DNA of 12,931 nucleotides. Origin: Actinomycetota bacterium (GTDB lineage: Bacteria; Actinomycetota; Thermoleophilia; Solirubrobacterales; 70-9). Made by a program: the position numbers and the translations under genes. The notes under the pieces were generated by a model. It worked only from the letters and a program-made list of their open reading frames with translations, did no database searches and was not told the origin of the DNA. Location: contig VAYL01000047.1 in the NCBI GenBank assembly GCA_005884305.1, forward strand, positions 620-13,550, read 5' to 3'. Below, piece by piece: positions 7,292-12,931 of this stretch. The first letter of the stretch is position 1. Each line of letters opens with the position of its first letter.

Positions 7292-9081
7292 TTACCGGGC
7301 GGACTGAGGCCGTCCCCGCAGCGCTAGGCCGAGCTCCCGTAGCTGGGCCTCGTCGACGGCCGCCGGCGCGCCCGTGAGCGGGTCGGCGCCCGATGCGGTC
7401 TTGGGGAAGGCGATCACGTCGCGGATGTTGTCCGAGTGGATCAGCCGTTGGACGATGCGGTCAAGGCCGTAGGCGATCCCGCCGTGCGGCGGCGCGCCGT
7501 AGCGAAGCGCGTCGAGGAGGAACCCGAACCGCTCCCTGGCCTCCTGCTCGCCGATTCCGATCACGTCGAAGACCTGCTCCTGAACCGCCGGGTCTGAGAT
7601 ACGGACCGACCCGCCGCCCATCTCCTGCCCGTTCCACACGATGTCGTAGGCCTTCGCCCGCGCCTCTCCCGGGCGTTCGGGGTCGAACTCGCCGTCCGGC
7701 GCCGTGAACGGGTGGTGGAGCGGATCCCACCGCGAGTCCTCGTCGCTCCACTCGAACATCGGCCAATCGACGATCCACACGAACCGCTCGCCGTGCATGA
7801 GGTCGAACCGCTCACCCAGATCCAGGCGCATCTGGCCGAGGACCGCGTTGGCGACCGCCGCGTCGTCGGCGACGAGTAGGAGGAGGTCCCCCTCCTCGGC
7901 GCCGAGCGTCTCGTTCACGGCTCGAAGCTCCTCAGCGCTCAGGAACTTGGCCGTCGGCGATCGCCACCCCTCGCCTTCGCGGAACGCCCATACGAGCCCC
8001 TTGGCACCCAGATCCTGCGCCCGCGAGATCAGGCCGTCCAGCGCTGAGCGCGGCAGATCGCGCTGGCCGGCGTTCAGCCCCTTCACCACCCCGCCCCCTT
8101 CGATCCTCCCCGCGAAGACCCTGAACTCGGTCCTCCGCAGCGCTTCGCTCACGTCGACGAGCTCCATCCCGAACCGCAGGTCCGGCCGCGAGACATCGCC
8201 TCGTCGAACCCCATCCGCGGGATCGGCACCTGGATCTCGGGCCCGTCGACCCGGTCGAGCACGAGGGCGAGCATGCGCTCGTTGACGTCCAGCACGTCCT
8301 CGACATCGACGAACGACATCTCGACGTCGAGCTGGGTGAAATCGAGCTGCCGGTCCGCGCGCTGGTCCTCGTCCCGGAAGCAACGGACGATCTGGTAGTA
8401 GCGCTCGAACCCGGCGATCATCAAAAGCTGCTTGAAGAGCTGCGGCGATTGGGGCAGCGCGAAGAACGTGCCGGGCTCGCGGCGCCACGGCACCAGGAAG
8501 TCGCGCGCTCCTTCCGGCGTCGAGCGCGAGAGCATCGGCGTCTCGATGTCGACGAATCCCTCGCCGTCGAAGAACTCCCGGATCGCCCGCACCACGCGGT
8601 GGCGCAGTTCGATCGCGGTGCGCATGCGCTCCCGGCGCAGGTCCAGGTAGCGGTAGCGGAGACGCATCTCCTCGCCCACCTCACCTGAGAACGACTCGAT
8701 CTCGAACGGCGGGGTCTCGGCGTCGGCGAGCAGGTCCGCCTCGGACACCCGGATCTCAACCTCGCCGGTCGGCAGGTCGGGGTTGACGGTCTCCGGCGAG
8801 CGCCGAACCACCTCGCCCGAGGCGCTCAGCACGTCCTCCGCGCGCAGCTTGTGCCCGAGCTCGAACGCACCGCCCGCCGTATCCGGGTTGAAGACGAGCT
8901 GGACGAGCCCGGTGCGGTCCCGCAGGTCGACGAACACGAGGCCACCGTGGTCGCGGCGGCGGTGTACCCAGCCTGCCACGCGCGCGTTCCCACCCACGCG
9001 GTCCGGCAGGACCTGACCGCACCACGCGTCGCGGTATCCATTCGCCCGCAGTGCGGGGAATCCCGAGTCGGCGGAGCTCAT
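7292..9081 (-). CDS. aspS: Aspartyl-tRNA synthetase, frame broken by a ~13-nt internal deletion
   Basis: AspRS charges tRNA-Asp (or Asp/Asn if nondiscriminating). The ATG at 9081 overlaps the hisS stop as ATGA, so the genes are translationally coupled. The first frame holds the anticodon-binding OB fold (VAGWVHRRRDHGGLVFVDLR), the class II core with RYRYLDLRR, FFALPQSPQLFKQLLM and CFRDEDQRADRQLDFTQLD, and stays correct to FDEAMSR (about residue 298). The next frame resumes at RPDLRFGMELVDVSEAL, then the bacterial GAD insertion domain, motif 3 GIAYGLDRIVQRL, and a standard C-terminus ending at the TAA at 7292. The YGSD that normally joins these (RYGSDRPDLRFG) is absent at 8188-8190. The gene is 1790 nt; restoring 13 nt gives 601 codons, the normal size. 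As written no full AspRS can be made. Confidence 0.92.
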
Positions 9082-10313
9082 CCCGCGCTCAGCTCCTCGA
9101 CCACCCGCTGCGCCTCCACCTCGCGCTGCTCGCCTGACCGCATGTCACGCAGCTGGAGCGATCCGTCCGCGTCCAGGATCAGCGCATGGCCGGCGCCCAC
9201 GCGGTCGGCCTGGCGCATTTGGCCCTTCATGCCACGTCCCGCGAGATCGAGGTCAGCGCGCAGGCCCGCTCGCCGCAGCTCGGTGACGAGGGCCAGCGCC
9301 CGCTCCCGCTGGGAGTCCTCGGCCGCGACGAACACGTCGTGAGGCTCCTGGTCCTCCGGCGTGCCGATCACCAGCAGAATCCGCTCGATGCCGGCGGCCC
9401 AGCCGTTGGCCGGCGTCGGCGGCCCGCCCAGCAGCTCGATGAGCCGGTCATAACGGCCCCCGCCGGCGACCTGCGACTGCGCGCCGAGCCGGGCCGAGTG
9501 GAATTCGAATACCGTCCGCGTGTAGTAGTCGAGCCCGCGCACGAGCCGCCCGTCGAGCTCGTACTCGATCCCCGCCTGGTCAAGCAGCCGGCGCACCGTG
9601 GCGAAATGCTCGGCGTCCTCTCCTTCAAGGCGGTCGAGCATCGTGGGCGCGTCGGCCATCACCGCCTGGGTCGACTCGTCCTTGGAGTCGAAGGCCCGCA
9701 GCGGGTTCTCGTCGATGCGCTCGCGAACGTCGCGGGCCAGGTCGGACTCGTGCTTCCGCAGGTAGGCGACGAGCTCCTCCCGGTAGGAGGCGCGCGCTTC
9801 CGGCGAGCCGAGGCTGCCGATCCGAAGCGTCAGTTCGGGGACCTCCAGCGTCCGCAGGAACTCGTCGCACAGAAGGATCAGCTCTGCGTCGACGAGCGGC
9901 GAGTCGGAGCCGATCACCTCGGCGTCGAGCTGAGTGAACTGGCGGAAGCGCCCGGCCTGCGGGCGCTCGTGGCGAAAGAGGGACCCGTACCACCACAGCT
10001 TCACCGGCTGAGGGAGCTTCTGCATCCCGTGTTCCAGGTAGGCGCGGCAGATAGACGCAGTCGCCTCCGGCCGCAGGGTGATGCTGCGCCCACCCTTGTC
10101 CTCGAAGGTGAACATCTCCTTGCGGACGATGTCCGTCGAGCCGCCGACCCCGCGAGCGAACAGCTCGGTGTCCTCGAAGATCGGGGTCTCGATTCGCGCG
10201 TAGCCGGCCCGTTCCAGGAGCTCGCGCGCCACCCGCTGGATGTGTGCGCGCGCGGTCGCCTCCGCCGGCAGCACGTCGGCGGTTCCCCGCTGCGCCTGAA
10301 AGCGATCCGCCAT
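9078..10313 (-). CDS. hisS: Histidyl-tRNA synthetase
   Basis: This 411-residue class II synthetase charges tRNA-His. The ATG at 10313 gives MADRFQAQRGTADVLP, which fits the family start; the longer in-frame extension upstream overlaps the preceding gene antithetically and is not family-like. Motif 2 is seen as FTFEDKGGRSITLRPEATA (residues 68-86) and LWWYGSLFRHERPQAGRFRQ. The histidine-specific signature LVRGLDYYTRTVFEF is at 257-271, with GGGRYD at 284-289. The C-terminal anticodon-binding domain includes RGMKGQMRQADRVGA. The gene is intact, unlike aspS directly after it, which it overlaps by 4 nt. No strong ribosome site precedes the start; the hydrolase gene ends 38 nt upstream. Confidence 0.95.
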   Translation of the reverse strand: MADRFQAQRGTADVLPAEATARAHIQRVARELLERAGYARIETPIFEDTELFARGVGGSTDIVRKEMFTFEDKGGRSITLRPEATASICRAYLEHGMQKLPQPVKLWWYGSLFRHERPQAGRFRQFTQLDAEVIGSDSPLVDAELILLCDEFLRTLEVPELTLRIGSLGSPEARASYREELVAYLRKHESDLARDVRERIDENPLRAFDSKDESTQAVMADAPTMLDRLEGEDAEHFATVRRLLDQAGIEYELDGRLVRGLDYYTRTVFEFHSARLGAQSQVAGGGRYDRLIELLGGPPTPANGWAAGIERILLVIGTPEDQEPHDVFVAAEDSQRERALALVTELRRAGLRADLDLAGRGMKGQMRQADRVGAGHALILDADGSLQLRDMRSGEQREVEAQRVVEELSAG

Positions 10314-10351
10314 CAGTGATACGAGCCTATTTCTTGGGTGCGGATGCCCGC

Positions 10352-10990
10352 TTACCGCGCCAGCTCGGTGAGGAACGGGTTCGTGGCGCGCTCCGCGCCG
10401 AGGGTCGTGATTCCCATGTGGCCCGGGTACACGGTCGTCTCCTCGGGAAAGGAGTCGACGAGGCCGCGGATGCTCTCCAGCAGCGTCCCCCAGTCCCCGC
10501 CCGGGAGGTCGGTGCGCCCGACCGAGCCCCTGAACAGGACGTCCCCGGAGAACAGGGCACCCTCCGCCGGGATCGCATAGGTCACGTGGCCCGGGCTGTG
10601 GCCCGGCGTGAAGACAACGTCGATCTCGAGCCCGGCGAGCGACAGATGCTCGCCCCCGGCCACGGTCTCGTCGGCGTCGTAGCTCTCGAACGGCCCAAAC
10701 CCAGGCCACGGCACGTAGGACATGATGTCCGCGAGCACCGGCACCTCGATCTCGGGGCACCAGACGGGAGCGCCCGTCGCCTCCGCCACCGGCGCCACTG
10801 CGCCGATGTGGTCGAAGTGGCAGTGGGTGACGAGGATCGCGTCGATCGTCAAGCCCAGCGAATCCACCGCGCCCAGGATTCGCTCGGCCTCCTCGCCGGG
10901 ATCGACGATCACCCCGTGATCGGCGCCGTCGCGGCGCGCGATGTAGCAGTTCTCGGCTACGGGGCCGACGGTGAACGAGCGGACGTCCAT
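10352..10990 (-). CDS. Metallo-beta-lactamase fold hydrolase (glyoxalase II-like)
   Basis: The 212-residue protein has the full dinuclear zinc set of the family: THCHFDH at residues 55-61 (H56, H58, D60, H61), TPGHSPGH with H131, SGDVLFRGSVGRTDLPGGD with D150, and YPGHMGITTLGAERATNPFL with H191. It resembles the short hydroxyacylglutathione hydrolase-like proteins often placed just before hisS in actinobacteria and other Gram-positives. It lacks the extra C-terminal glutathione-binding domain of true glyoxalase II, so the thioester substrate is unknown. The ATG at 10990 begins MDVRSFTVGPVAENCYIARR, matching relatives. It is in line with hisS and probably co-transcribed. A hairpin-forming inverted repeat lies 28 nt upstream. 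Confidence 0.93.
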   Translation of the reverse strand: MDVRSFTVGPVAENCYIARRDGADHGVIVDPGEEAERILGAVDSLGLTIDAILVTHCHFDHIGAVAPVAEATGAPVWCPEIEVPVLADIMSYVPWPGFGPFESYDADETVAGGEHLSLAGLEIDVVFTPGHSPGHVTYAIPAEGALFSGDVLFRGSVGRTDLPGGDWGTLLESIRGLVDSFPEETTVYPGHMGITTLGAERATNPFLTELAR

Positions 10991-11017
10991 GCCAGTCAGG
11001 GTATCCGCGCCCCGGGA

Positions 11018-11056
11018 TTGTCGGATTTGTTCGGATATGTCGAACTAATCCGACAA
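11018..11056. repeat. Large imperfect inverted repeat between two minus-strand genes
   Basis: TTGTCGGATT (11018-11027) and AATCCGACAA (11047-11056) are perfect 10-bp complements. Inside, GTTCG (11029-11033) and CGAAC (11041-11045) add 5 bp after one T-T mismatch, leaving a 7-nt loop GATATGT. It lies between the stop of the small membrane-protein gene and the hydrolase start. No T run follows on the minus strand, so it may be a factor-binding site or a poor terminator. Confidence 0.7.
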
Positions 11057-11088
11057 CGACGCGGCTGGCGCAATGGACAAGCAGGCGG

Positions 11089-11466
11089 CTAGCGCTTGGC
11101 GCCCGTTTTGCGTTCCTCGCGCTCGCGCATCTGGTTGCGGAGGCGCCGCCGGTACATGAACCGGTCGAGCGCCATGCTCATCGGGATGTAGATCAGGAAC
11201 ATGGCGGCGGACAGGCCCAGCGATTGCGGCACCCCCTGCTTGAAGATCAGGATGAGCAGGATGAAGAAGATCGCGGCCCCGAAGAACGCCCGCCCCATCG
11301 CCGCCGTCCAGGTGGGCGGCCGGTCGCGCTTGTCGACCCTCTGTTTGCGAGCCCGCGCTCGGGCCTCCTCGCGGCTTCGCGGCCGGCCGGCGCGTCCCCG
11401 CCGGTCGACCCTTCCGGTTTGCGTGCCGCGGTGCTTTCGGCGCCGCCTCTTCCTGGTCTGGGCCAC
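11089..11466 (-). CDS. Small basic two-TM membrane protein, function unknown
   Basis: A GTG at 11466 starts a 125-residue product. Its first 50 residues are extremely basic (MAQTRKRRRRKHRG, then SREEARARARKQRVDKRDR). Two hydrophobic segments follow at about residues 59-75 (FFGAAIFFILLILIF) and 83-100 (LGLSAAMFLIYIPMSMAL), and a second basic tail (RFMYRRRLRNQMREREERK) ends the protein. The charge layout puts both ends in the cytoplasm, where they could meet nucleic acid or acidic lipid. Nothing in it identifies a known family with certainty. No strong ribosome site is visible before the GTG. It is the first gene of the minus-strand block and is divergent from satP. A hairpin follows its stop. 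Confidence 0.75.
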   Translation of the reverse strand: MAQTRKRRRRKHRGTQTGRVDRRGRAGRPRSREEARARARKQRVDKRDRPPTWTAAMGRAFFGAAIFFILLILIFKQGVPQSLGLSAAMFLIYIPMSMALDRFMYRRRLRNQMREREERKTGAKR

Positions 11467-11661
11467 GGCTGCAATGTATCCGCCCAGGCTCGCTCTCCCT
11501 GGTCCATGCGCCCACGGTTAGACCCGCGACTCATGCCAAGCGGGGATTGTCAGGTTTACGACAAGCGCCAGCGGGGAACGAACGATTCAATAGCAACAAA
11601 AGCGATCCGGTCCCGGCACGCACCTGCCGGGGCGTTGTCGGGACGGGGAAAGTGAGGGGCT
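11467..11661. promoter_or_regulatory. Divergent intergenic region with two inverted repeats
   Basis: This 195-nt gap separates the minus-strand block from satP. It holds TTGTC/GACAA (11547-11551 with 11560-11564) and a perfect 7-bp hairpin CCCGGCA/TGCCGGG (11612-11618 with 11625-11631) just upstream of satP. TTGTCA at 11547 resembles a -35 box, but no convincing -10 box lies at the right distance. Promoters for both directions are expected here, but none is proven. Confidence 0.4.
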
Positions 11662-12312
11662 ATGGAGAGAGCAGCGGTCCCCGAAGTCGACCCGACCGCG
11701 GGCCAGTCCGCCCGCCTCGCAAACGCTATGGAGCGGGTCGGGTGGACAGTGGCAGACCCCGCTCCACTAGGGCTTGCTGGATTCGCGATGACGACGTTCG
11801 TGCTGAGCATGTTCAACGCGAACCTCGTGAGCGCCTCCGGCGAGCCGGTCGTGTTCGGGCTCGCATTCGCCTACGGGGGACTCGCCCAGCTCCTCGCAGG
11901 GATGTGGGAGTTCCGCAACGGAAACACCTTCGGCGCGCTTGCCTTCAGCTCCTTCGGAGCGTTCTGGCTCTCGCTGTTCGTGTTCGAGGTGTTCTTCGCC
12001 AGCTCGATCCCGCCTGCCGACGCCGGCCACGCGGCCGGGCTGTACCTGTGGGCGTGGGCGATATTCACGACCTACATGTTCGTGGCATCGCTGCGCACGA
12101 CGGCCGCGGTGGCCCTCGTGTTCTTCCTGTTGGCAGCGACGTTCATCCTCCTGGCAATCGGCGCTTCGGGTGCACACGAGACCGTCACCCACTGGGGTGG
12201 CTACATCGGGCTCGCGACTGCGGCGGCCGCGTGGTACGCCTCCTTCGCCGTTGTCACCAATTCGACGTTCGGGCGGACGGTGCTGCCCGTGTACCCATTG
12301 GCGAGGGAGTGA
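11662..12312 (+). CDS. satP: Acetate/succinate transporter, GPR1/FUN34/YaaH (SatP) family
   Basis: The 216-residue protein is a short-chain carboxylate channel or proton symporter of the inner membrane. The family signature near the start of TM1 is DPAPLGL (residues 32-38, N in the usual consensus). The other conserved phrases are AYGGLAQLLAGMWEFRNGNT (70-89) and FGALAFSSFGAFW (90-102). Six hydrophobic segments are seen at about 38-56, 63-84, 93-114, 127-147, 150-168 and 178-198. The ATG at 11662 is preceded by GAGGGG, slightly close at 2 nt; a later ATG at residue 23 is a less likely start. acs follows on the same strand after 120 nt, so the two probably serve acetate uptake and activation. 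Confidence 0.93.
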   Translation: MERAAVPEVDPTAGQSARLANAMERVGWTVADPAPLGLAGFAMTTFVLSMFNANLVSASGEPVVFGLAFAYGGLAQLLAGMWEFRNGNTFGALAFSSFGAFWLSLFVFEVFFASSIPPADAGHAAGLYLWAWAIFTTYMFVASLRTTAAVALVFFLLAATFILLAIGASGAHETVTHWGGYIGLATAAAAWYASFAVVTNSTFGRTVLPVYPLARE

Positions 12313-12336
12313 CCGAGAGGCGGTAATCGGCAGCAC

Positions 12337-12364
12337 GCTGGCGCGGTCTTGTTGCCGCGCCAGC
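12337..12364 (+). terminator. Strong hairpin between satP and acs (terminator or attenuator-like)
   Basis: GCTGGCGCGG (12337-12346) and CCGCGCCAGC (12355-12364) form a perfect 10-bp GC-rich stem with the loop TCTTGTTG. It is 25 nt after the satP stop and 69 nt before the acs start. No T run follows, so Rho-independent termination is doubtful. It may trim or protect the satP message and set lower expression of acs, or acs may have its own promoter after it. Confidence 0.55.
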
Positions 12365-12432
12365 AGGCCGCCACCCCAAGTGAGCTTCAATACATAGAGA
12401 TGGAGAGGTGTTCTTAAGGCGAGGAGAGCGAG

Positions 12433-12931
12433 ATGGCCACGCATGTCATAGACACGGAACAGCTCGAACGCGAGCTCGCGAAGGAGCTGGAGATCGAGAA
12501 GTTCCCGCCGCCGGATGAATTCCGCGAGCAGGCGCTCGTCAGCGATTGGTCGCTGCACGAGGAGGCCGAGAAGGACTTCAAGGCGTTCTGGGCGCGGCAG
12601 GCCAGCGAGCTCCTTGACTGGTTCACGGAGCCGCAGGAGACGCTGAACGACTCGAACCCGCCGTTCTACAAGTGGTTCGAGGACGGCAAGCTGAACGTGT
12701 CCTACAACTGCCTCGACCGTCACGTCGAGGCCGGCAAGGGCGACAAGGTCGCCTTCCACTGGCGCGGCGAGGAGGGCGAGGAGCGCGACATCACCTACGC
12801 CGAGCTCCTGGCCGAGGTCCAGAAGTTCGCCAACGCGCTGAAGGATCGCGGGATCGACAAGGGGGACATCGTCGGGATCTACCTGCCGATGATCCCCGAG
12901 GTCGTGGTCGCGATGCTGGCATGCGCACGCA
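12433..12931 (+). CDS. acs: Acetyl-CoA synthetase (AMP-forming), N-terminal part (truncated by window edge)
   Basis: The open frame runs from the ATG at 12433 to the window end without a stop (166 codons and one base). A good GAGGAG ribosome site lies 6-7 nt upstream. The protein begins MATHVIDTEQLERELAKELE, a charged N-terminal helix. It then shows the Acs N-terminal cap domain: FKAFWARQASELLDWFTEPQ, PPFYKWFEDGKLNVSYNCLD with RHVEAGKGDKVAFHW, and the start of the ANL fold ITYAELLAEVQKFANALKDR, GDIVGIYLPMIPEVVVAMLA. These match acetyl-CoA synthetase rather than generic acyl-CoA ligases. The enzyme makes acetyl-CoA from acetate, ATP and CoA via acetyl-AMP. The AMP-binding P-loop and the regulatory lysine lie outside the window. 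Position after satP fits an acetate-use pair. Confidence 0.93.
   Translation, partial: MATHVIDTEQLERELAKELEIEKFPPPDEFREQALVSDWSLHEEAEKDFKAFWARQASELLDWFTEPQETLNDSNPPFYKWFEDGKLNVSYNCLDRHVEAGKGDKVAFHWRGEEGEERDITYAELLAEVQKFANALKDRGIDKGDIVGIYLPMIPEVVVAMLACAR

Noticed and set aside
6005..7327. 440-codon open frame on the plus strand over the membrane protein
   Set aside because: Antisense shadow of the well-supported membrane protein, with Arg/Asp/Gln-rich low-complexity content and no ribosome site.
10314..10760. Upstream extension of the hisS frame
   Set aside because: The extension lies over the hydrolase gene in another frame and does not resemble any synthetase domain; the ATG at 10313 gives the family N-terminus.
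11029..11045. Possible LexA (SOS) box
   Set aside because: The half-sites read GTTCG...CGAAC, the reverse of the CGAAC...GTTCG arrangement expected for actinobacterial LexA.
11767..12759. 330-codon open frame on the minus strand over satP and acs
   Set aside because: It crosses two clear plus-strand genes and the gap between them; composition is Arg/Glu-rich filler.

Overview
The window is GC-rich bacterial chromosome. Gene order and protein style (basic Arg/Ala-rich N-termini, GTG starts, bacterial-type aspartyl-tRNA synthetase, the hisS-aspS and mnmA-alaS-ruvX-mltG neighbourhoods) suggest a high-GC actinobacterium, perhaps of the Thermoleophilia (Solirubrobacterales/Gaiellales). That placement is inference. 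No phage, insertion sequence, CRISPR, tRNA or rRNA gene was seen.

From about 11466 down to 1 every gene is on the minus strand. In order of transcription they are: a small basic two-TM protein; a metallo-beta-lactamase fold hydrolase; hisS; aspS (overlapping hisS by ATGA); a polytopic membrane protein with a C-terminal proline run; a SnoaL/NTF2-like protein; a probable 6S RNA; a membrane-anchored, cysteine-free thioredoxin-like protein; a palindromic heptamer-repeat element; an IscU-like/MnmA fusion; alaS; ruvX; and the first 81 codons of a probable mltG, cut by the window edge. The theme is tRNA charging and tRNA wobble thiolation, followed by the usual alaS-ruvX-mltG tail. On the plus strand, reading away from this block, are an acetate transporter (SatP/YaaH family) and the first 166 codons of acetyl-CoA synthetase, an acetate uptake-and-activation pair.

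Three things stand out. First, both alaS and aspS are broken by short motif-removing deletions: about 20 nt removes the FGEKYG-type segment of AlaRS, and about 13 nt removes the YGSD segment of AspRS. They need opposite frame corrections, so a programmed frameshift is unlikely; assembly error or real damage is more likely. Second, MnmA carries an N-terminal IscU-type scaffold domain that keeps C33, D35, C58 and H101 but has Ala in place of the third cysteine, suggesting a built-in sulfur or Fe-S supply route. Third, the aspS-to-mnmA interval lacks the usual cysteine desulfurase and rarA genes but holds an RNA with strong 6S RNA features, in a neighbourhood resembling that of 6S-1 RNA near aspS in Bacillus.
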